Shown here: positions 53,641-64,000 of the stretch, one piece after another
Layout: every line of letters begins with the position of its first letter
Position numbering within the stretch: position 1 is the first letter of the stretch
NCBI RefSeq assembly: GCF_047948215.1
Contig: NC_134455.1
Span: 301,586,147-301,650,146, forward strand
Origin: Lycorma delicatula
Taxonomy: Eukaryota > Arthropoda > Insecta > Hemiptera > Fulgoridae
DNA: 64,000 nt
Direction of reading: 5' to 3'
The notes under the pieces: generated by a model
What the model saw: only the letters and a program-made list of their open reading frames with translations
Told to the model about the DNA's origin: nothing
The model's database searches: none
Position numbers and translations under genes: made by a program

Positions 53641-55900
53641 TTTGTTACCTACAATGCTTATATAAATAATAAACAAAAATCTGTTTTAAAATAATCAACT
53701 TCCACCACATAAAATTTAAAAAATATTTTTTGCCTTTTGTCCTAACAGTTTACGTATTTTTTTTTAGATTTTTTTAATTTAAACTTCATATATAGAACTA
53801 CCCAGAAATGTCTACAATTTTTTTTTTTTTAAGTTGTAGACCCTGGACCTAAAATGAAGAAAGGTCTTTTGAAAATTTTCTGTTTCTTATTTTAGCCTTT
53901 GTTAAAGGAAGTGTTGAATTTAAAAACGATTTTATTTAAGCGAAATTGTTAATCTTAACCTACATATGAATATTTTTAGAAAAACTTATTCCCTACCTCT
54001 AAATAATAAATATCTTTTTTTTGTTGTTTGGATCTAACGGTTTTTAATTTTTATTATTAATGAGAACACTTTACCGGTTTTTTAAATAAATATAAAAGAA
54101 TATTTATTTACCTTTACTTCTATTTGAAGGGCCTTGTTATTAAAATTTTAATTTGGTATTTACAGTTTAATTATAATCACACTATTCAAAGATGGTAATC
54201 TGACTTTGATAAACATAAATTTTTAGCTTATCATTGAGCTAATAGATGCCTGTTTTGAGCCAGAATATTGTTAATCAAACCCAAATTTCTGTTACTGATA
54301 TTAGAAAAAATTACAAGATAAAAATAAATAGCTCATCATAAAAAGTTTTTCTACTTTTTCTAGACTTATAGCGGAAGGTATTCAACGAGATATTTTTATG
54401 GCCGGATGCTCTTTCTGGCACCATTCTGCAAAGGAATCGTATTTTATGTATATAATAGCTTATCTATATTTGTAAAATAACGTTCGGTTGAGAACATAAG
54501 ATAAAACATTCTATTCATACATTCTCTACCAAATGAGTTCTCTACATATATTATTCAAAAGATTATTTTAAAAAAAAAAATATTATGTATTAAGATCGAG
54601 GAGAACTTAATTTTTTTCTATATTTGTGCAGAGACTTTCATAAATTCAAGGTATTATTAATACATAATTCATGATTGTATCCGAATATATGTGTGCAATC
54701 CCTTATATGTTAATGGATAGACAGACTAATTCTCATTCTGTATACGTTAACGTTGATTATCTTTTTTATACTGTTATATTTTTCATATTTTCACTATTTT
54801 ATTCTTGGAAAAGAATTTAAAATACTAAAAAATTCTACAAGCTAGCTAAATGTGTACAACATAAAATTGTAATATAAAACATTTGTAGATTAGAATCCAA
54901 ATTCGTAATGTTTACTGTCTTTTTCAGTTTACCTTTACATATATTGCGGTTCGTTTACAGATGAAGGAATTTGCATTTTTCTGGCTGCTCAACTCATTTT
55001 CCATTTTCTCTTTTCCCTTTTTGACGTGTATGTTTTACTCTTTTACTCCATATTTTTATAACCATTCCCTATTACAGATAGTTTTATAAAATGCTTTGAT
55101 GTTGGTTTTTGTAAATGGTGGTAAATGTGGTTGCATTTTCTTGAATTCAAACAGTAAATCCTATTTTTTACTGAACGTATATGTGTGTGGCGTGCTTCAG
55201 TGTTTGTGAAGGGATGAGTATCAGTATAAACATTAGTTAATGGAATTAATATGAGTAACATACAAGAAATCACCTAAAATAGTTTTTAATCAATCCAGAG
55301 CACTCTATTCGTGCAATGATGTGCTACATTTATTTCATTTTCGACAGTAATTTGATTATGAAAAGAAAGCCAACCTAATACTTTTCATTTGATAGAAACG
55401 TATAAGAAGATCTTCTTTAATTTTTTTTTTTCAACTAATAGCTAAAGAGTTTGGTTTAAAAAGAAGGAAAATTTAGATTCAATTACGTAGACCTGTAGAA
55501 AATATCTTCAAAATTTTGAATTTAACAACTTGTGAAGACGTTTAGCCCGTTACGTTACATTAATTAACATTAACTGGAATAAATTTACTGTTAAATTCAA
55601 TTTATTATTTAAATTGAATAATTAGTATTATTATAATAACAGTAACCCTTAATATTAGTTAAAATTCAATTTTTATAATCATAATAACCAAGATATATTA
55701 ATTTTTAATACAGAGTGTGTAAAAAATAATCATATGGAAGTTTTAAGACAATTTATTAGATTGGTTTTTGGTTGTTAATTCATTTTGATTTATTTATTTG
55801 GTTCTTTTATATATGTTATTAATTATCAATTAAGTTGGAGTTTGGGCTTAACTTTGACATAGTAGTAAATAACAAATAAAATGAAAGAATCATTCTTACA
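53641..55900. other. AT-rich non-coding DNA, no gene seen
   Basis: No protein-like frame beyond 76 codons and no recognised element. Confidence 0.45.
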
Positions 55901-55914
55901 GTTTTTCCCTACAA

Positions 55915-56887
55915 CTGTTCAATATAAGTATATTTCGTCACGCGGCACACATCCAATCGATGGTCGAGTTCTTCCTTCCTGTATTTAAATCAGCATGTTT
56001 GGGGCGTAATGGAAACGACAGACAGCTGCTTCAATCCTATACCTTAAATCGGGTATATCAGTAGAGAGGGGAGGTACTACACAACATCCTTTACAAAATT
56101 CCAAAGGGATTTTATAATGGAGTCAGATCAGACACATGGACTTCAGGTCCATGTGTTATCAGGTGACTTTAGTGACTATCGCAAATAAGCTTGTCATTGG
56201 AGATCCGACCCATCGATTGGGGAAACCGTCATTCCGCCGATCTCGTACACGTATAGAGTTATGCCAGTTAGAGGCGCACCATTTTTTCCAGATACAATTC
56301 TCTGGTCCTTCTTGCAGTTAAAAGAAAGTATATACGTACGCAACATACCCAAGTAACCAACTCCTGTTATGCTTGCTTCAGAAAAAAAGAACGGCTCGTC
56401 GAGATATTGCACAGAAAATATTTAATTCCGGGGAATCCCTTCTGCATTGTAAGAGTTCATGGAAATTTTCTGACCCCCCCCCCTTTTTTTATGTGGGTTA
56501 GCATTTCCACTAATATAAAATTTGGATCATCACTAAACATATTACGATCAAAAATGTCGTCGTCTTCATGCTGCAAAATTTCGATTGCGAATTCGGCACA
56601 CACCGACACTGCTAATTCGTGGTTGACCTTGCTAAAAAATGTTTTAGGAAAGATTTTCTGAACGTTCAACATTTTCTTCAGACACCCCCGGTAATCACGA
56701 TCTCTTCTTCTCTCTAGAGACATCTGGTCGTTTCAAGACGATTACGCCATTGGAAAATGTTATTACCGCACAAATATTGTTGTAGGATAACAATTAAACT
56801 TTCTACAGAACGCAGTTTAGTTGTTAATACAGATTCACGCTCAGCAAACTGGAAAACACAGAAGACGTTCTGTTCAGAGGTCGCCAT
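55915..56887 (-). pseudogene. Mariner-like transposase pseudogene
   Basis: The minus-strand start M-A-T-S-E-Q-N-V-F-C-V-F-Q-F-A-E matches the N-terminal HTH region of a common insect mariner-like transposase. It is followed by W-R-N-R-L-E-T-T-R-C-L. Frames then switch through V-E-M-L-T-H and a G-K-N-G-A-P-L segment (normally Q-D-G-A-P-P-H). Next come D-I-P-D-L-R-Y-R-I-E-A-A-V and a C-terminal R-P-S-I-G-C-V-P region in the position of D-V-C-R-x-T-x-G-A-H. There are many frameshifts, including a C10 homopolymer near 56475, and the catalytic core is destroyed. Confidence 0.7.
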
Positions 56888-57419
56888 CTTTGCAGTAGGT
56901 CTGTCAAGCGGTAGACAGGGAATCAATCTACGGCAAAGACGCAACTAATAGCTATTCTTTATGCTCTTTGATTATATACTACATCCTAAGTCAATACTAT
57001 TAACGTTATCCAAGAGATATTAAAACAAATTAAAACCCCGACGTTTTTTTGTAGGTCTGGCATTATAAAAGGTACGTAATTGTAAATTGTATAATTAAGG
57101 ATGTAGTGAAGTCTAATTAAATTAACTGTTTAGTTTGAATGTTATTACTTAAACTTTGCGCATTCATAATAGATTATTTTATAAGGACCTAAAATTACAA
57201 ACAAAAAAACAGGCATAAATAAATGAAATTTAATTAAAAATTACAAAAATTTCTTTAATTTCAGTATTTCTGCAACGATAGATATTAGAGCAACATCTAT
57301 TTTTATCTATTCTATTAACGTGATCGCTTATAATTTAACATGTATGGTGTTTATCTAATGTCTCAGGAGATGGATTGATGACACTTATTGCGTAATTTCA
57401 GATAAATTATGCTTAATAA

Positions 57420-57835
57420 AAATATTATAAACACAGGTTTATCCTATGTACGTTAAATTAATCACAAACGTAATAATATTACTGCAGTTTCAGAAGATTA
57501 GTAACAGAGTAGTAAAAGAAGAGTAGTAAATACGTTTCTATCGCGGAGTATCACACAAAAGAGTTACTATACTGTCTCATATTTAAGCGATTATTAATAA
57601 TAGTAGAATTAAGTTTCCGAAGAACTTTAAACGTACTTCAGTTAATAAGTCTGTAAATAAAACTTTATTTAAATTTGTTAACAAAATTTTAGTTTGAACT
57701 CTGTCTAATGTACCAATAATAATACCTTTTCCATACTGATGCATATAAGAATAAAACACTGCATATTACCCTATCAAACATCATAACTCTAAAACCTTAT
57801 ACGTAGTACAATTACATTTTACTATTGTTGCTACA
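57420..57835. repeat. ~400 bp direct repeat, copy 1
   Basis: Aligns with 59850-60255 in the same orientation. Shared are 'tacgttaaatta.acacaaacgtaa', 'cagtttcagaagattagtaacag', 'tagaattaagtttccgaagaactttaaa' and 'attaccctaccaaacat'-like stretches, with indels. Non-coding, origin unknown. It ends directly at the GC-rich island. Confidence 0.75.
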
Positions 57836-57837
57836 TG

Positions 57838-58680
57838 CTGTGCTTTTTATCGGCTAGTGCGAGGCTAGCTGGTAGATGTTGAGGGAACTTGCAGTCCACC
57901 TATGCCCCTGCACACGCGTTCTTCCTCACCAAGCAAGCTGACCGCGCAACCTCCCGTTAAAGCCCATCAGGGCTATCAACGGGGGAAGGGGTGTGATGAC
58001 GGGAATCGTCACAAGGTAGGTGTCTTCCGCTACGGGGGTTGGGATGACCTCGCAACTCTCCCGTTACAGCTGCGCTGCGACCCCGCCACTCGCAGGCGCC
58101 TATAAAAAACCGGTATCAGCACAGCGAAAGCTTATTTCGTCGCTGGCCTCTGGCCTCTACCAGGAGAAGAAGAATACCATGAAGAAATTCCCTGGCCGGC
58201 CCAACGTGCCACTTCCCGGAAGATACCCACATCTCCGCCGGAGAAGCAGGCCTGGCCGGCTTGCCGAGGGAGCCGTTGGTGCAGACCTTCCCGCCAAAGC
58301 TTGCCGGACTTTAAGCGGCCCAACGTGGGATTGCTCTGGAGAACCGGATCAGACGCGCCGGTGGAAGATGACCGACGCTCACCCAACACTGGGATTCTGA
58401 GGGCCATTACTGCCACGTTGTAATGGGGACCCAACTGCCGCTGAGAGGAAGCTCGGTCTGATTCCAACGGACAAACCGCAACTCCTCGATTACAGCCGAG
58501 CCGACATCGCCAAAGACCAGCTTCCGGACCCCGTAGCTCTTTTCAGGGCAACCAAAACACACCAACGGGCCTTTACAGGGCTATCACTTAAAAAACCTCA
58601 AACAGCGTTTTTAGGGATACCATAAGGTTCTAAGGAGCCAGGTACCGTCGAAACCACTCGGCAACCCTATGTATTTTAAG
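57838..58680. other. GC-rich island of unknown origin (~840 bp)
   Basis: A sharp composition jump in AT-rich DNA. The block has several short inverted words (cccgttaaagcccatcagggc near 57953, ggccggc repeats near 58193-58260), no long ORF (best 126 codons plus, 111 minus), and no protein motif. The edges are abrupt, which fits a UTR or non-coding part of a mobile element, or an unannotated insertion. I see no rRNA or tRNA signature. The frames at 57902-58105, 58020-58400 and 58132-58467 are probably high-GC artefacts. Confidence 0.45.
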
Positions 58681-58689
58681 AAATGATGG

Positions 58690-59845
58690 ATAAAAAATAA
58701 TTAATTAAAATAAATAAAAAATATTTGTTAAGCTAAATAATAATTGATAAAAGTAATAAGATTACAATAATTTTGACAGCAAAAATAAATTTTTTTATTA
58801 CTTTCATTACCAGTTTATACTGCACAAGAACTGAAGAAAATTAGAACTAATTTCTCTAAAAATTCCGTGTTTTTATTGATTTACTATTTCATTTTAAACT
58901 TACCTTCATTTGTGGAATAAAAAATCTAATACCTGTCTTGACAGGAGAAAAGGAAATATTATACTCGTTTGTTTTAGTTTATTTATTTTTTTTTTTTTTT
59001 AAGAAAAGAAAAACTTTTATATAAAGACAGGAACATATTTATTTTTATAAGGAAATACATCCGTACGTTGCCGTTTGAAGCAGCCTGTAGCTTACTTTAA
59101 TTCCTTTTTCCTGATTTTTTTTGAGATTACGTTACGCATTTTATTGTAAGATTTTCCGTGAGGAAGAACTACTTTTTTTATTTTCTTTATTCAGTTTCTT
59201 TAGAATTCTTTTATTCTTTAAATTCGTTTAAAGAACGTGACATAAACCCCCAAAAAAACCAAATGATTTAAACTATTAATATTAATGCTTAATTTTGTGT
59301 AAATTATTTAATATTTTATCTTTATATATTATAATTCTAAAGAAATACGAGTATATAAAGCATAATGTTTGTAATGTATATGGGTATTGTTTTATATGAG
59401 TAGAATTCATCTGTAATGAATTATTTCCACCATATATCAAACCTACACAATACTATGATTTTATCTGGAGTTAGATTTACATATAAACGATTTTTAAGCT
59501 TAAATTTCCTAACACTGAATTTAAGTTTGCTTTGGTGATTAAATTATACTTTTTTTGAGTTTTTACATCTTAATTTAAAATTATTTTATTTCTGCCAAAA
59601 TAAATTAGTACGGTTACTTATCTGATACATTCTTTTAATTTAAAATAACAGGAAAGTATATTTTAATTTAAATTAACTTTATTTAATTTAATGAAGTACG
59701 AATGAAATTTCAGATTTTTCATCGCATCTCTGGGAAATAAACAAAAAACGAATCACTACTTGCAGGTTTTTTAAATTCGTAACAGAACATTCTTATTTTA
59801 ATGCCCGAGTATATTATATTTAATCATGAAAGTAAAAAATTAATC
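58690..59845. other. AT-rich non-coding DNA, no gene seen
   Basis: Nothing recognisable. A T-run occurs at about 58987-59000. Confidence 0.5.
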
Positions 59846-59849
59846 ACAA

Positions 59850-60255
59850 ACTAGGTTTGTCTCACGTACGTTAAATTAAACACAAACGTAAAAAATGATC
59901 ACCAACAGTTTCAGAAGATTAGTAACAGATTAGTAAATACATTTCTGTCATGGACTATCACAGAAGAATTACTGTTCCTCTCGTATTTACGTGATTATTA
60001 ATAGTAGTAGAATTAAGTTTCCGAAGAACTTTAAAGGTAATTCTGTTAATAATCACGTAAATAATATTATTTTTGAATAATTATAAGTATAAATAAATCA
60101 TTTATATTTATTCAGAAAATTTTTATTTCATACTCTGCCTGATGTATTACAGTTTCGATACTAATGCCATACGAAAAGAAAACAGTGAGTATTATTACCC
60201 TACCAAACATTATAACTAAAACCTTGTACTTACTAGAATTATAATCTAATATACG
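59850..60255. repeat. ~400 bp direct repeat, copy 2
   Basis: Counterpart of 57420-57835. It lacks the GC-rich island at its right edge, which supports the island being separate from the duplicated unit. Confidence 0.75.
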
Positions 60256-60497
60256 TTGTAAACAACTGAAATATTTAGTTGTTCAGAAATTCATGTTGAT
60301 CTTATCCACTATGAAATTTATATAAAATAAATATAAATGTGCATTTATTTATTTTCTATTTCTATGGGAATTATTGTAATGTAAAAAGGTTTTTTATGAG
60401 TACGTGTCTAGATAACGATACGTAAACTTAGCCAGTTTACTCTGGTTTCATGAAATTATTAGCCTGATAGCACTCCCTAAAGAATGTGTTTTTCATA

Positions 60498-61640
60498 GGG
60501 TGTCCGGGCTAAAGGCGTACAAAGTAACAATTTATATTAAGAGAACCATTTAAAATAATTTAATTTTTTTATAAACACAGCAACTCACCAAGTTTTAATG
60601 TAGGTTAGTCAAGTTCAATGTGTGCACCTTTGTAGCTCGGCAGACGTTCAGACGATAATCTAACTCTTTTCAGGTGTTTAGGAGCATCTGCGGCGTTATT
60701 AGACCAACAGCTTCAACAGTTCTCTGTTTAAATCGTCCAAATCTCGAACTTTTCTTTGGTACGCATAACTTTTAATAAATTCCCAAGCAAAAACGTCCAA
60801 AAGAGTGATAGCTGGAGACCTAGGTGGTCATTCAGTTTGACCTCCTCTCCCGATTCAACATCCGGGGAAAGTGTTGTTCAAGAACATGGTAACATTTCGA
60901 TGAAAGTGTGCTGGAGAATACCATCTTGTTGAAAAACTAAATTCTCCAGGAATCTGATGAACAGCAATGTTCTCAAGCATGTCGATGTACAAATGTCCTT
61001 TCACATTCGGATCCATGAAAAAAAAACGGACGGATAACGCCGTTTTTGTAGAATCCTAACCAGACATTGAATTTCGTTGTATCGCTTTCATTTTCGATCA
61101 CTGTATGGGAGTTTTCAGTACCCCAAACTCGACAATGCGCCCGTTAACTTTCCCGCACGCATAGAAGGTTACCTTACTAATAAATAACAACGTATCAAGA
61201 TAATGAGGATTCATTTCGAGACGGTATATTACCTCTGTAACAAACTGATGTAGTAGGTGGTGATCATTTAGTTTAATGTGATGCAGGAGTTGTAACATGT
61301 ACGGTCGCAAACGGAGCCGCTTATAAGCAATTTCGTGAACTATGGGGCGATAAATTTTCGGTTCATAATTAGCCTACCTAATTGACTATCCAGACTGGCA
61401 GTGAATGCATCGCGTACATGAACATAAGCTCGTCATTAACTGAAATTTTGGATAATTTCCAGTTTCTGAAACCAAGCTTCCAGTCTCTCTTAAAGTAGTA
61501 TTCCACTGACTAAGAGACTTGGTTGTAGGAGAATCGATATCCCATTCAGTTTTTACACGCCGTTGAACTCACATAATTGATTGAAACTTCGTTAACCAAA
61601 GCACCCACTGAACCTTTTGTTGATGGGGGGGGGGGTCTAG
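60498..61640 (-). pseudogene. Mariner-like transposase pseudogene with left terminal motif
   Basis: The minus strand, patched over frames, shows W-V-L-W-L-T-K-F-Q-S-I near 61610, then V-K-T-E-W-D-I-D-S-P-T-T-K-S-L and R-L-R-P-Y-M-L-Q-L-L-H. These are followed by Y-L-D-T-L-L-F-I-S and G-K-V-N-G-R (61098-61310), F-x-x-D-G-I-L-Q-H, and I-G-R-G-G-Q-T-E, then P-P-R-S-P-A-I-T-L-L-D-V-F-A-W. The last is the third catalytic Asp region (S-P-D-L-T-P-x-D-F-F). Plus-strand 'agggtgtccgggctaaagg' at 60499 has the form of a terminal inverted repeat end. The matching right end was not found. It is a different, more complete copy than the one at 55915-56887. Confidence 0.75.
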
Positions 61641-61644
61641 ATTT

Positions 61645-64000
61645 TGACTGACTTCTGCTAACTAAAATTTCATTGTGAGGTTACCTGCCTGGTTACGCGT
61701 ATTCTGCTGGTCTTTAGTGTATACAGAATAAATCTTGGAAATATTTCCTTCGATTGAGCCTACATTATAGAAATTACAACAATGGTTTTCTAAATAGAGG
61801 CCATTACCTTTTGATATCTTTAGCTGAACATTCTGCAAATTTCCTAATTATATAATGCTTCAAATTCTATCAAAATCATGCATTTGAGTGTTTGTATCTC
61901 TATCACTTTCTAACTTAAAACCGTTAACTTAAACCGTTAAAAAAGTGATTCACTTGCTGTTGTTTAGATATCTTCTACAAATATTCTTCTTCAATCCATA
62001 TCTTTGTGCATTTTTTTAAACATAAAATTTAGCAAATGATTATGCAACAATTGCGCTAACCGCCACCTAAAACTCCATCAGACTGAACACACCGAGAACG
62101 AAATGAAAACTAAATATTCAAAATGCATAGATTTATATATTGTATACATACTACTTCGAAATAAAGTATTGAAACTGTATATAGATAACGTTTCAGTATA
62201 ATGTATTTGAGAGCGCAATAGGCTCAAAACACAGGAACGCGTGGCGAGCGGTGCACATACGCAACAGGCCCAACAACCAATTTGAGAGATAGATTGCACT
62301 GATTACAGCAGTAATGGATTCATAACTCCCTCTTGAATCTACTAATCTATGTAAGTATATTTTATCTGGCTGAACCGAGTAAACATAACTATTTTAAAGG
62401 GAGTCTCTTTCAGCAACTATTATTCAATTACGAAAATAGTTCGCCTTTAATTTTAACTATTTTAAAGACAAATAAATTATTAATTTCATTTTGTACACTG
62501 GATTATTTTCTAAAAGAAAGCTTTTTACTGGATTTTTTGAGTTTCTATGGATTTATTTTAAATGTGGGTAACTCACGCGTGCGCAAAGTATGAATTTTTT
62601 AATTCCACACTGATTAATGAATTATATTAACAATCAAATTATGTATTTGTGAATTACTGACAATAATATTCGAAAAATTAGCTTCCGATACATATTCTTC
62701 TCTTCCTTGCAATTTTTGCTAAATCATTTTCTTAAATTGAATTAATTCAGAGAGAAAAATTTCTTGTGTGACGGTGTAAGATATAGAAAGCTTATTTCTG
62801 TCAGTCAAAGGCAATTCTCATTTTTCTTTTTACATTTAATTTGTTTACTCAGAAAACTTAAATATTACGAAATATCATCAATTGATTACTACTACATACT
62901 CTTAAAATGTACAGTTTGTGATCCCTTATATATTTGCATAAAACATGTAAATTCTTGACAATCCTCAACTTAAATTTCATAGCTTTTTTTGTGAAACTAT
63001 TTTTTGTTTTTCTTTATTGATTTTTTTTATCAATTAATGCCAAAAAAATATTATTTAATTTAGTAATTTAACATCAGTTAATCATTTTGAACCGTAACTG
63101 GTATTTTATACTTATTATTATACCTTACATAAATATTCACAGAAATAACTGTTGAATTTTTGTTCAATATACTATCATCAGCATAACAATAAAGTGGTAA
63201 AATAATGAAGTGTTATTACAAATTGGTGTATATTTATCAATTTATTTTAATAGTCCATTGGTAAACTTTCTTCAACGGACAAAACCAAAATCTGCAGAAA
63301 CCACATTCTAACTGTGGTTTTCAAAGCCCACCATCCAGTTCCTGCCTAACTTTCAATTACTACATGGGAGTAAGCAAATTTTCTATCTTTTAGTTTTAAT
63401 AACATCAGTTGTTTCTATTAACACAAAACGTTTATACTTTACTTTAATTTTAACTATTAATCCAGTATTTGTTTTTTTTTTTAATTCCAAAAATCACAAT
63501 TGATTAGTTCCATCTAAATGTTTAATTTGTTTTGAGGTCCGAAAGGTTGTTTCAGGTAGATTTATATTGCAAGAATCAACAATATTACAGTTTCGTTTAA
63601 TGCATATTATTTTAATTAAATATTTAGTAGTGTTATAGAAAGCATTATACTACATCGGCTAGATTTATGATTTATCGGATATTTTCTAAAATTGAAAGTA
63701 AATAATGAGACAAACAAGCGATGACTTACTAAAGGGAAATCTTATAAAGATTTTTATAAGAGTAATTTTAAATTCACCCACAATAAATAGGTTCCTACTG
63801 TAAGAATAATAAAGAGATTTAGTAAATTACTGTTCAATAGCAAAGTATAATTAATTTAGGAAATTATTTGGTAAATCTGTTTACCAAACTTTCTTGACCT
63901 TAATCAACTTTAGATATTTTAAAATAGTAATTGTTCCCTTTATTTTTATTTCAAAGGCTTTTAGTGTGATATTTGTTATTACTTATATAAAAATAAAAGT
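61645..64000. other. AT-rich non-coding DNA, no gene seen
   Basis: Short random frames only (for example 62078-62299 and 62333-62593). A patch at 62210-62290 is less AT-rich without recognisable identity. Confidence 0.45.

Noticed and set aside
55440..55500. 'ggaaaatttagattc' as the next GPCR exon (G-K-F-R)
   Set aside because: It lacks a polypyrimidine tract and runs into a stop after about ten codons.
57902..58467. Overlapping frames of 67-126 codons in the GC-rich island
   Set aside because: High GC alone lengthens random frames. None shows motifs, and both strands are equally open.

Overview
This is AT-rich eukaryotic DNA from an insect, most likely a hemipteran. The evidence is one spliced exon with canonical borders, tRNA-derived SINE copies, Helitrons, mariner-type transposase remnants and several insect-type LINEs. 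The hemipteran assignment rests on remembered SINE and repeat families and is an inference. There is no operon structure. Almost every long reading frame belongs to a mobile element.

Left flank (1-19700): mostly non-coding AT-rich DNA. It holds a mariner transposase remnant at the left edge, two unclassified repeats, a SINE, a decayed LINE (8775-10181), microsatellites, a single exon encoding TM7 of a peptide GPCR (11079-11191), a non-autonomous Helitron (16051-16903) and one small possible secreted-protein ORF (18077-18385, minus).

Core (19700-37700): a head-to-tail chain of non-LTR retrotransposons, all on the plus strand and all joined through (TAA)n tracts. The order is: a ~940 bp perfect TAA array; a full-length I-group element with intact ORF1 (gag-like, zinc knuckles) and ORF2 (APE endonuclease, RT, RNase H); polyA plus ~350 bp TAA; a 5'-truncated Dong/R4-type element with a restriction-like endonuclease; TAA; an ORF1-only derivative; TAA; an internally deleted ORF2-only derivative; TAA; a heavily decayed copy. 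The 5' ends of copies 1-3 begin with a 106-nt segment that can be folded as an HDV-like double pseudoknot. The 3' ends share a small hairpin that covaries between copies. I read this as microsatellite-targeted retrotransposition in which each element's TAA tail becomes the landing site for the next insertion.

Right flank (37700-64000): a decayed LINE, a Helitron with pieces of a PIF1-like helicase and shuffled duplicates of its 5' end, an ISXO2/Merlin-type transposase remnant, more LINE 3' ends, SINEs, a MITE with ~75 bp inverted repeats, two further mariner-like transposase pseudogenes, a GC-rich island of unknown origin beside one copy of a ~400 bp direct duplication, and otherwise featureless AT-rich DNA.
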